Assembly (NCBI GenBank): GCA_001687465.1
Contig: LVLI01000297.1
Coordinates: forward strand, 1 to 23,951
Length of the DNA stretch: 23,951 bases
Origin: Halocafeteria seosinensis
Lineage: Eukaryota; Sar; Bigyra; Bicosoecida
Direction: 5' to 3'
In this document: positions 10,237 to 19,569 of the stretch, in pieces
Layout of the letters: the number at the start of each line of letters is the position of its first letter
How positions within the stretch are numbered: the first letter of the stretch is position 1
Position numbers and translations under genes: made by a program
Notes under the pieces: model-generated
Databases searched by the model: none
Seen by the model: only the letters and a program-made list of their open reading frames with translations
Told to the model about the DNA's origin: nothing

Positions 10237-13192
10237 CTAGGCAGAAGAGGTGGATTCCTCTGCCATGGAAAGTTCAAATTCATTGCGCGTGTTACAGATG
10301 CGGGCTGCCGCTTCAGCTGCATGAGCTGCAGACCACACCAAACATGGCGGGTCAGAGGGGTCCGCTTGAGCAGCGTGGCAAAAGACTGTTTGTAGCTCAT
10401 CTGGGGAAGTACCCGGGGCTAAGCACGGGAAAGCGACCACAGGAAGATCTGTCAGTCCAGCTACGCTTCGGGGAAGCTCCGCGTAAGTGGAAGTAAAGCA
10501 AACTATCACAACGTGAAACCCCGTTGCTCGAGCGCTCCGGAGGGAAAGCTGCATCTCAGAAGCGCGCTTTGACGCCATGGTAACTCCAAAATCAGCTAGC
10601 ACGTGCTGACAAGAATTCATCTTTGACGAATCCGCATCATCCGGCAGTATGAACAGCGCACGCTTTACCCCAAAGCATGCGACAGAGGTGCTGGCCGGAA
10701 TATCATCCGGGTGCTGATCTTTCACATACAACCGCCGTCCGCTGGTAGACACAGACGCCTGCACGTCTCCAAGCAAGACATTGGCTAGCAAAGGATACTC
10801 TTGGACGCCGTTCCGGAATTCATCGAACGTAATATACCCGTCACCTGAATTGAGCGAGAATGGTAATGTAAAGCGAATAAAGTCGATAGGGTACTCCGTC
10901 TCTAATTTCTCGCTCGACGTACCGTTGATGTCGATTTCGTCCATAACGCTATCCAGGTCTGCCGCCACTTCGCGATCTCGTGCATGGTTACCTGAAGACG
11001 CAAATTCAAGTATGCTGGTAAGCTCCTCGGCATCAAGGAATCCATTACTGTCAGTATCGAAAATATCAAAGCACACTGCAAGGATAAATCAACGATGAAG
11101 TCGACCATGGCGGTTGGAGGTTTCAGTTACGAAACAAGTACGAATAATTAATACACGCTATGATAATGAAGCAAAACCTCTTACACTTAAGTGTCCGCTC
11201 TGAAGGACCATGCAACAAGGCTAGGCCACAAATGAATTCTTGGAAATCCACAGTGCCATCCCCATCTGCGTACTCAGCTAACAGTCAATTATGCCCCCGT
11301 TTATCACTCTACCAAGGACCAGATCAGCATACCAGAGTCAAATACAGTGAAAAGTCGATCAATAGGTAGATGACCAAGATCTAATTCCTTCATCACTTCG
11401 ATAAACGATTCCCGAGACACGCTGAAACGGGACCTTTGACTGCATATCACTCCATTTTTTTTGGGTTTTTTTTTTTCATATGAGTCTCAGGTCAAATAGT
11501 ACATAACGGAAGCACTTACTTGGTGGTAACGTTATTCGAGCGATACTGGCAGTGCCTATTGAAAATTCCTCGCAATTTTTCAAAATGCATCGGTGGGAAG
11601 TCTTTTTCGGGAATCATTGATTTCAAAATCCCGAGCCGATTCAAAAACGCCCCGCCCTCAATTGCTCGACAGGCACCCTGTTCAGTTGAAGGAATTTTCA
11701 TTTTGTGTCCTTGCGCAAAGACGAAATATACAGCTTACGCGAAATTTCTGTCGAGCTTGGAAGCGCCTCAAGGCGGGTTCTAAGCTCGATAACTCGGCAG
11801 GGTTTTGCTCCCTCCACTTCCGCAGAAACGGGTGCTGCAAGGCCTGGTCTGCGTCGAACCTTTCACTTGGTTCAATTTTTAAGAGCTTGTCAATAAGGTC
11901 CTGAGTCCAAACAGATTGTGCACCGTGTCCGTTGATTTATAGCCACAATCTGTTAAATTCAGAACTTACAGCGGCATCCTCCCCAACAGTTAGATTCTTT
12001 CGAAGGATGCGCTTTGCACGGTAAATCTCCCGAACACCATATTTCTGCGTACTAAGGAATAAAGTCTAATCCTATATTCTATCAGGAAAGTTGTCAATGC
12101 TTCAACTCACTCGAACATTGGTAGGGTTGAAAGGTAGAGCGGCCTGGAGCATGATATACAGTCCTACCCCCATCGCCCAGCAATCCGTTTTAACCGATTG
12201 AACATGCCGTTCCAAAATCTCTGAATCACCATTTGCGCATTTGCGAGTTAAGCGTTAAACGCACAATTTCTGGTGGAGCAACGGATTCAAAAACTCATAC
12301 CTGGCGCCATGTATCCCCAAGTTCCTTCCCGCGGGCCCCTCATTTCTTTGAAAATGTTCTCTTGAGGAAGGTACTGGACCCAAGATAGACAACTATACAC
12401 TAGAAACAATAAAATGAAAGTGACAGACGTGAACATCGTACCTTCGCCATCCCAAAGTCTCCAATGATGATACCAGCGTCCTCACTGTTACTTGTCCACA
12501 GGAAGTTTTCATGCTTCAGGTCATTGTGAATAACTTTTCCTTGCTTATGCATCCTACTCAAGGTCGTAAAAAGATGATGAAACATTCGTGCACACTCCTT
12601 CTCGCTGTATTTGTCCTGTTGCCGATTCAGTTCGTAGATTCTGTTACGACCAGGAAAGCATTGTTTCAGTTCTCTTAGAAACAATGGATCTGCCAAGGCA
12701 TTACTCACTTATCAAAGATGTTTCCTCCATCGCAGTATTGTGTCAGTATGAATACACGTCCTTCGTTGTAATAGCAATTTACCAGCTGCAACATCCCTGT
12801 TGAATCAGTGCTATTCTTGAGCTGCAACGGAGACAAGCCGAGATATCACCCGTCCGAAAGCGAGAGTCGATAATTGCGCTTCTTCTTACATGCTTAAGAA
12901 CGCGAATTTCATGGAGCACCTGCTGTGTGAATAAAGGTGTGTCCGCACTCAAGGGTTGCTTTAAACACTTGACAGCCACTTTTTGGCCTGTTTGGCGATG
13001 GGTTGCCAAGTACACATTGGAAAACTTGCCTCTGTGGAGCAGAGCAGCAAGCCGAATAATCAAACTACCTCCCCAAAATAAGTTTCTGGAGACTTACTTG
13101 CCGAGAAAATTGGAGAGCTCATAATCCTCATCCACGCGTTTATACACGAAAAGCTCCCGATCCCGCGGCGATAAGACCTCGTCTTTGCTCAT
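10237..13192 (-). CDS. CaMK/CDPK-type protein kinase with EF-hands and PurE-like tail (paralogue C, complete)
   Basis: Exons, minus strand: 13192-13098, 13031-12890, 12821-12709, 12640-12442, 12373-12301, 12220-12111, 12044-11970, 11900-11739, 11677-11520, 11439-11333, 11265-11185, 11075-10923, 10844-10237 (691 aa). It is the only complete tailed paralogue in the window. Gly loop GKGKFSNV (31-38), VAVK Lys53, HNDLKHEN (155-162), DFG (178-180), MAPE (205-208). CaM-type junction helix KFRGACRAIEGGAFL follows (about 321-335). EF loops: DSDGDGTVDFQE (410-421), DTDSNGFLDAEE (445-456), DINGDGYITFDE (487-498). The segment where CDPKs have their first EF-hand is degenerate. Residues about 550-673 are the PurE-like domain (RALFILPDDAD, HVVIVCF, ELPRS, DLPVVAFP, AAHAAEAAARI). 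It is more eroded than in A: the Gly-rich loop is gone. Ca2+ binding by the EF-hands presumably relieves autoinhibition, as in related kinases; the tail's role is unknown. Confidence 0.92.
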
Positions 13193-13847
13193 CTTTTTCA
13201 CTCGTTTATTGGCATGCATGAATGGTGTTCGACACCGGAGGACGTGTGCCGTCCGACGGGCTTTACAACAAGGGTAATAGGCACTGGAATGACGCTTCGT
13301 AAAGTATCAAACAACCCTTCAGAATGCAGTGAGTCAACAGATATGGTTTGTTTGCTTTGCTACGACACACGTCAATCTTTTCTACCGACTCGCCTTTCTG
13401 GGAATTCAGCAAGCATGGAGTTCGACGTTGCTTGTGTGCATGGAATGAGCTTGACTTGCTACGGGGACGCACGTATACGCCGAGTTTGATGCTTATAATT
13501 GAATGCTTTATTTCGATGCACACAGTCGGAAAATGGTACAATTGTATCTTGGAATCCTGTTCTTCGGACATGTCGTGTAATCCGTGTTCAGCGGTCCCCA
13601 ATGATGTAGAAAGCGTCGCTTACAAGTTTACCGTAAGCACGCTGTGTTCTGTCGGTCGGTTCTTCCTTCCATATACGAAGGCTGAGTTTAGTGAATTCCA
13701 CGAAGACTGCTCAACTTCGCTCGCAAGTTGAAGTTGGCACAGTCTAGGCTGTACATGCACTGCTGTACAGAGACGATTTTATCACTGCAATTGTCCGTGT
13801 TTACACGACTACAAGCCAGTGTGCGCCTGTTCATCCAATTAGGGACC
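13193..13847. other. Divergent intergenic region between kinase C and the 2OG oxygenase
   Basis: This 655-bp region separates two divergently transcribed genes and probably carries both promoters. Short ORFs on both strands show no family resemblance and no good splice continuation into the oxygenase. I identify no specific regulatory motif. Confidence 0.4.
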
Positions 13848-15265
13848 ATGGATCGAACAGAAATCCCGGTTGTGAATATTGCCGCGCTCACGGGGACTTC
13901 CAGCGGAGGAGAATCGTACACATCGCAACAGAAGCAATGCACCGCTGAAGAGATAGGACGCGCATGCGATGAAGTGGGGTTTTTCTATGTGATGGGTCAT
14001 GGCGTGGATCCGAACTTATTGAAAACGCTGTTCCAACAAGGGCGAGACTTTTTTGCCAAGCCAGTGGAGTACAAGGATGGAATCTCTATGCACAACAGTA
14101 ATGTATTTCGCGGCTATTTCAGACTCGGGGATGAATTGACCAATAAAAAACCAGACTGGAAGGTTAGCTCTTTCGTCATCACTCCCTTGGATCAGCAACT
14201 ACTACCCTTCCTTCATTTTGGGATTGAATGGTGCAGGAAGGGTTATATTTCGAGCGGGAGCTTTCTGAACAACATCCTGATGTGAAAGCTGGGATACCCA
14301 TGCATGGACGAAATCAGGTATGCTTGAGATATACCATTTCTTGTTCTCTATTCCCAGGGAACGTTGATTCCGGACGAGGGACTGCAGTTTCCCAGCGAGG
14401 AAGACTTTCCCGGAATGAAGCAAACTGTATTGGACTACATGTCTGCGATGACAAAGCTGGGGCATCAAATCATGACCGGTGCGTCCATTCAAAGATGTTT
14501 GGGCATGCCAAAAATGCGTGATTCTTGTTATGCTGTAAATGCAGGAGTGTCTCTCAGCTTGGGACTACCCGAGAATTTCTTCAAGGATAGATTCACTGAC
14601 GATCCATTTACACCGTTTCGACTGTTTCACTACCCAGCTCAAAGTTGTCAAACCAATGACGAAGAAAAACCGTGGGGAGTTGGAGAGCATACTGATTATG
14701 GTGTATTAACGATATTAGCTACCGATGACGACGGGTTGGAAGTGAAGCTGCGCAATGGAAATTGGGTAACGGCGCCTTACATTCCTAATGCGTTTATTGT
14801 AAATAGTAAGGAACTTCCCAGGCAGCACGTGCCAGTCGTTGGTGTAGATAATGATTGAAACTTCTGGAATCTATTGTGGTTTCTCTGTTTGCAGTTGGAG
14901 ATATGCTTGAGATATGGACGAACGGTAAATACAAGGCGACTCCTCATCGAGTACGTAGTACTTCTCAGAGGAATCGTCTCTCGGCTCCGTTCTTCTTCGA
15001 TCCTAACTTTCATTGTATCGTGGAACCGCTGGAAGGATTGGGCCCCTCGTCTGTCTTTCGAAGTGAGGATGCGGCAGATTGCCAGAACACTGTAGACACC
15101 GGCGTTTCGGAAGATGCAAAGTATAGTCCTTCCCAAGCCCAAGCTGCTGTCAATGCATACCGCTTGGGAAACCCGCACATAAAAATTCGATATGGGGATT
15201 ACATACTGAACAAGGTTTTGACGGTATTTCCTCAGCTGTCCAAAAATGCTCTTCAAGATTGGTGA
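13848..15265 (+). CDS. 2-oxoglutarate/Fe(II)-dependent oxygenase, isopenicillin-N-synthase-like family
   Basis: Exons: 13848-14162, 14237-14317, 14358-14478, 14545-14805, 14895-15265 (382 aa). The N-terminal DIOX_N-type region reads IPVVNIAAL then GRACDEVGFFYVMGHGV. The C-terminal double-stranded beta-helix carries the iron ligands H221 and D223 (GEHTDYGVLT) and H277 (KATPHRV), and the 2-oxoglutarate-binding RxS motif R287-S289 (RLSAPFF). All catalytic residues of the family are present, so an active soluble enzyme is expected. The substrate cannot be read from the sequence: relatives act on hormones, flavonoids, peptides and other small molecules. Intron 2 is only 40 nt. Intron 3 (66 nt) is in frame and stopless, but its removal gives the family-like SLGLPENFF context. 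The ITPase gene begins 77 bp downstream on the same strand. Confidence 0.92.
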
Positions 15266-15342
15266 CGTGTAATAGTTAATGTAAAGTACTTGGGTTTGTT
15301 AAAGGCACATCAATCATCGGTACCAATAATTAACCAATTAAA

Positions 15343-16180
15343 ATGAGTTCTCGTCCTATCATAACCTTTGTAACGGGGAATTCCAACAAGCTACAGGAAG
15401 TCGTTAAGATATTGGGTACAGATGTCTCATTCGAGTTACAGAATCGAAGTGTGGATGTCCCAGAGATCCAAGGAGAGCCAGAAGATATCGTGCGAGTAAA
15501 ATGCCAGAAAGCAGCCAAACGAGTAAGCGAGCACTGGACCTGATTGATGGCGTTTCAAAAAAGTTACCTAGTCTTCGGATATCCAGGTTGGAGGCGCTGT
15601 TATGGTGGAAGATACTTCGTTGATTTTCAATGCAATGAACGGCCTTCCGGGGGTGTACATCAAGTCGTTCTTGGATAAACTGGGACTGGAAGGACTGAAC
15701 AAAATGCTTAATGGATTTGATGACCGTACTGCATATGCTCAATGCTTGTTTGCATTCACCGAAGGTCCTGAACAAGAAGTCCAGATTTTTACAGGGCGCT
15801 GCCACGTACGTGATGTTTCCCCCTTCTGTTTCAGGCTAATGCTGCTCTGCTGCCCTCTCCACAACTAGGCGAATAATATCATGTGGGTGTTGTGTCTGTG
15901 GAACTCATTATACAGGGCAAAATTGTGCCTCCTAGGGGAGACACCACGTTCGGATGGGATCCCATTTTCCAACCTCAAGGATATGACCAAACGTAAGCGG
16001 ATTGACCAAGGACACAGTCGGTTATACCCCCTATGAAATACTATGCCTCAATGTTGCAGGTTTGCTGAAATGGATAAGGAGGTCAAGAATGGAATCAGTC
16101 ATCGGTATAAAGCGCTCTCAGCCTTGGTGAGTTACCTGAGGGAAAACGGCGAGCAAATAGCAAGGCGCATCCCCAAGTAA
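15343..16180 (+). CDS. Inosine/xanthosine triphosphate pyrophosphatase (ITPase, HAM1 family)
   Basis: Exons: 15343-15522, 15587-15805, 15916-15992, 16060-16180 (198 aa, normal length for the family). The family hydrolyses ITP, dITP and XTP to the monophosphates and pyrophosphate, cleaning the nucleotide pool of deaminated purines. Diagnostic segments are intact: [12 protein letters not shown] near the N-terminus, the [19 protein letters not shown] active-site region, [18 protein letters not shown], and a C-terminal [11 protein letters not shown]. The start ATG follows a short AT-rich leader (TTAACCAATTAAA). The product is expected to be cytosolic because no presequence is seen. The gene converges on the minus-strand gene ending at 16245, only 64 bp away. 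Confidence 0.95.
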
Positions 16181-16244
16181 ATGTGATGTATGATTAAGAT
16201 GCTTCAATAGTGTGTGGGTTGCTGAGCAAAAAAGGGTGCTGTGT

Positions 16245-17432
16245 TTATTTGGAGAGCTCGGCTAGCTGCCGTTCTAATTGAGCAATTCTCTGCTCCTGTT
16301 GCTCGAGTTTCGTCATAGCTCTTCTTGTGTGCTTCGGTACTATCAATTCACTGGTGTCTTTCAGAGCGCTAGAAGGTGTCTGCTTCGGCTTTGGATTCGC
16401 TTTCGAAGAGAGCGTACTCGTAGAAGCCCCGAACGCACCTTGGTACTGTGGCATAGTATCGATTATACCTAGAGCGTTTTCATCTGAATGCAAAGTTGTC
16501 TTTCCCAAGCTAGCAGCTTGTTTGGCATGTCCTGAAGAGTCCGTTATATACATTCTGGATACAATATTCTTCAAGTTCGCTTCAAGTCCATCAGATAACT
16601 CTATCTGGCTAACCAGCTGCGGTTGGGATTTGGACTTGCTGCGGCTAGGTGTAGCAGGCGATTCACTGTGTGTTGGCTCCTGTGTAGCAGCACGAGTCTT
16701 ATTCAGTGGATTAGAAGAAACGGACTCCGCTGAACCAAAAGACGACCTGTAACTGGAAATACTATCAGTCCTATAGGCCAAGTAGCCATCGACTCTGTTA
16801 TCCCTGTTGCACTGGTAGTTCGAGTCATCTGAATAGATTGAGCGTCTTGTCGAGGCTCCACTATTTTTATGCTCTGTGTTTCCAAATTCCTTGTCGTCTA
16901 CATCGTAAGGATACCACACTTTATTCTTGTGGTTTTCCCGAAACTCGTACCAACGCTTTTGCGGATCGGTCATGAGATGGTACCTGGTGTTACCTTTCAG
17001 TGCTGTCAATTCAGCATTGGGATGCTCTGCTTGAGTGGTCGGTTGTGACAGTCTCGTTGCGGCTAGGTTCTGCGCATACTTCTGTCTCCGTGTAGCAGCG
17101 AGTTCCCCACGTGGATAATGGGGCGTTCCTGAGGGCAACTCTACTACATCGCGAAGGCTCTTTCTTCCCAACGTGCCACCATGTTCAGGACGCATATAGT
17201 CTATCGTCGTGTTTCTGCAGGAAGCATTGCTTAAAATATCTCTCATACCTCCATTTTTGGAATCACTTTGCCAAGCGGCAGGTTTTCTCCTTCCCGCGTA
17301 GCAGGCAATCGCGTCAGGGCCACTATCTGCTGTTGCTGACTGCTGCTCAGCGGGAACCACACCGTTAGCATGGACGACTCGATGCCTCCGGGGCATTCCA
17401 TTATAGGGATCTCTTTTAGTACCACTTGACAC
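16245..17432 (-). CDS. Ser-rich protein of unknown function with C-terminal coiled coil
   Basis: Intronless ORF of 395 aa that I do not recognise. The composition is rich in Ser, Thr, Arg, Asn and Gln, and most of the length looks disordered. A more ordered, aromatic stretch lies around residues 150-177 (RYHLMTDPQKRWYEF, NKVWYPYDVDD). Two serine-rich tracts follow (SISSYRSSFGSAESVSS and SPATPSRSKSKSQPQ). The last 23 residues form a short amphipathic helix (TKLEQQEQRIAQLERQLAEL) with heptad spacing, suggesting oligomerisation. There is no signal peptide or membrane span. The length of open frame and the coherent C-terminal helix argue that it is a real gene. Cytoskeletal or scaffold roles are possible but unsupported. 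Confidence 0.65.
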   Translation of the reverse strand: MSSGTKRDPYNGMPRRHRVVHANGVVPAEQQSATADSGPDAIACYAGRRKPAAWQSDSKNGGMRDILSNASCRNTTIDYMRPEHGGTLGRKSLRDVVELPSGTPHYPRGELAATRRQKYAQNLAATRLSQPTTQAEHPNAELTALKGNTRYHLMTDPQKRWYEFRENHKNKVWYPYDVDDKEFGNTEHKNSGASTRRSIYSDDSNYQCNRDNRVDGYLAYRTDSISSYRSSFGSAESVSSNPLNKTRAATQEPTHSESPATPSRSKSKSQPQLVSQIELSDGLEANLKNIVSRMYITDSSGHAKQAASLGKTTLHSDENALGIIDTMPQYQGAFGASTSTLSSKANPKPKQTPSSALKDTSELIVPKHTRRAMTKLEQQEQRIAQLERQLAELSK

Positions 17433-18035
17433 TGCAGTCGGTTTGACGAATTACGTTTTGTTCATGCGTAGCTTGTGTAAGTGTTGGACGTTGACTCACT
17501 TGGCTCAACTTTTTTTCGGTTTCTCGTCCTTGTAGGACCCGAATCGACAGTGGGAGCCACCATTTTCTTACCCGCTGTACATAAGACCAAATTGTACATT
17601 AACTACGAATGGGTAACGAACATGCTTGGTAATGACGTACTCTTGGTAGACCTTCTGAGGTTTCTAGCCACAGGCGACTCCATGCCAATTTTAGTTGACC
17701 AACAAACGTGCCCAGTTGCTATGATGAATTTGTATATTCCTTTGTTCTTCTCTTAAACTTGGAACGTTTTGTTTAACAACAGTGTATAATGCATGTGGAC
17801 TGCGGGAAAACGCGTCAACAAACCGACAAAATTTGATTTCACAACGTGCATTTGGCGCGTCGAACTAGTCAAATAGTGTGCATTGCCGCACGGCCCTACT
17901 GTGTCCTCTCGTGAAACCCTCCGACTTTAACCCCCAGAGAGTAAGTATACTGAGGCATCTCAACTGGTCTCAGATCAAAGCGGTGGAATCCACTGTACCA
18001 ATCTCATGACTACCAATCAGAGCACTGTATTTGAC
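17433..18035. other. Intergenic region between the Ser-rich gene and the EF-hand gene
   Basis: About 600 bp without a gene I can support. It is the upstream region of the 16245-17432 gene and the 3' flank of the EF-hand gene. A 91-codon plus-strand ORF (17481-17756) has no recognisable domain and no splice partner, so I leave it uncalled. Confidence 0.35.
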
Positions 18036-19045
18036 TCAGCTGCTAGTTTTCTCCTTTTCCATGTCTGTTGATGATGCATTCATTTGCGTGTTTTGTCTGA
18101 CGGACTCTCTCAGGCTGCGAGACTCTTCGTCATCTTCATCCTCGTCATCTTCTTCTACCCCGACCCAGTTATAAAAAGCGAATAAAAACTCTTTGAACGT
18201 AATTCGACCATCTTTGTCCCTGTAGTTCCAAAAAAATTGCTAGAAGAAAAAAGAAGCAAATATAAAAGAGGAAAATCTTACCAGTCCAATTCGTTCCATC
18301 TGTCTTCACTGAGAAGACCCGTAGCGCTAGAATTGCTTTCATGCGGTCTTTCCATTCCAGGGGACTGCTCACGGATTGTTTTAATGACTTCTTCATACTG
18401 AATGTATCCATCTTGGTCCTCATCAAAAAGAATGTACGCTTCGATAACCAGGCGAAGAGCGTATATCATCTTTTGAGCTTCGCCAAGAAGCATGACATCT
18501 TTGTTCTCGATAGGCGCACTGTGGTCGCGCGGTGTTTCATACAAAGCACCCTCGGAAGTCGTAGAGTCCTCCGCCTCTATGTTGCCTTCCGAAAGCTCTT
18601 TGCTGATTCTGTGAAATGTAAAAGATTTGTACCAGTATGTGTTTGTTCTTTCACTAGAGCCAGGGTGCTAAAATACCAGAGAAGAGACTTACTTGGATGT
18701 CCCTTGCTCCTGGCGAGCCGCAACTTGCATTATCGGAAAGAGCTTCAGTATACTGCCAATACATAGGGCTAGTAGGAATTCTCGGAAGCTGAGTGCTTCA
18801 TTATATTTCATATCCGCTTCCTGCGTGTATGTAGTTCAGAAGAAGTGGGCGATGGAAGCTCAGAGCAACAAATGTCTTTCCGCACGTACATCGAACATCT
18901 CTTGTACCAAATCATCGCTGACGGCAGCTCCTAAAGACGCTAAAGCTGATTTCAATTCGTTTCGGTCAATTTTCCCATTACCATCCAAATCGAATCGCTC
19001 AAAGACCTGCACAGCGCCGTCATCCGAGCGTTGAATAAACTCCAT
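18036..19045 (-). CDS. Four-EF-hand calcium-binding protein with acidic C-terminus
   Basis: Exons, minus strand: 19045-18890, 18820-18693, 18608-18282, 18219-18036 (264 aa). EF1 loop DLDGNGKIDRNE (19-30) is canonical. The second, around YNEALSFREFLLALCIG, is degenerate. EF3 DEDQDGYIQYEE (157-168) and EF4 DWDKDGRITFKE (203-214) are canonical. The EF4 loop is completed only when the last intron (18281-18220) ends at CTACAG, which fixes that acceptor. After EF4 comes a run of Asp/Glu (VEEDDEDEDDEE) and a polar tail. The long linkers between EF1-2 and EF3-4 set it apart from calmodulin. The layout is closer to calcineurin-B/CBL-like sensors, but the subfamily is unresolved. No myristoylation signal is present. 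Probably a cytosolic Ca2+ sensor. Confidence 0.85.
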
Positions 19046-19193
19046 ATTTCATCAACACCCCAACCTTATAACAAAAGAGGTAAGTTTAACATACTGATCG
19101 GATGGTTTTAAAGGCTTCTCGTAAAATAGGGAACTTTAACACAATGCGGTTGAATGACTTGGAACTGCAAGTTGCGACGAAAGAAACGTCGTG

Positions 19194-19569
19194 TTAGAGT
19201 CGACATGCAGCATTCCTTCTTGCTAATATAGATTCAGCATACTTCAATCCCGGTGTAGAGTTCTTGCTTCCTGATTTCGTATGGTTAACAATCAGTTTCA
19301 TGGCATCTTGAACACGCTTCTCCAAATTGGACAATTCCCGGTAGGACCTGGCATTCAAGTTCAAGTGGTAAAATGAGCCCAAGCTCCGGCATGCGTCCCT
19401 ATGTTGAACTGAGCGATACGTACGAAGTGGATGAACCTCTCCCCTTCCTGTCATTAGCACTATGACCGCTACTGTCGCTGTCAGGACGAGAAGCAGCAGG
19501 CTGTGTCTCCGGCGCGACGCCCCGTTTGCTGCTTTTGCTCCCTCCTAGTGAACTCTTACACGCGCCCAT
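19194..19569 (-). CDS. Small protein with predicted N-terminal lipidation signal
   Basis: Exons, minus strand: 19569-19424 and 19347-19194 (99 aa). The start MGACKSSLGGSKSSKRG has Gly2 and Cys4 followed by basic and serine residues, the classic pattern for N-myristoylation plus palmitoylation and hence membrane-leaflet targeting. A disordered Ser/Gly/Arg segment follows. The second exon encodes a helical stretch (SYRELSNLEKRVQDAMKLIV). The intron (19423-19348, 76 nt, GTACGT donor) keeps the frame; without it the protein would end at 56 residues. It lies on the same strand as the EF-hand gene, 148 bp upstream of that gene's start. I do not recognise the family. The splice model is plausible but not backed by homology. 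Confidence 0.55.

Noticed and set aside
13208-13780. Short ORFs on both strands in the kinase C/oxygenase spacer as upstream exons
   Set aside because: The oxygenase already starts with a family-typical N-terminus at 13848, and none of the ORFs joins it with a good splice pair.
14951-14956. GTACGT inside the last exon of the oxygenase as a splice donor
   Set aside because: The unspliced reading PHRVRSTSQRNRLSAPFF keeps the family's conserved spacing from the distal His to the RxS motif.
17481-17756. 91-codon plus-strand ORF
   Set aside because: No domain, no splice continuation, and length within chance expectation for this base composition.
18220-18241. An earlier acceptor (TTCTAG) for the last intron of the EF-hand gene
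   Set aside because: It would put Tyr at position 1 of the fourth loop; the CTACAG acceptor gives the canonical DWDKDGRITFKE.
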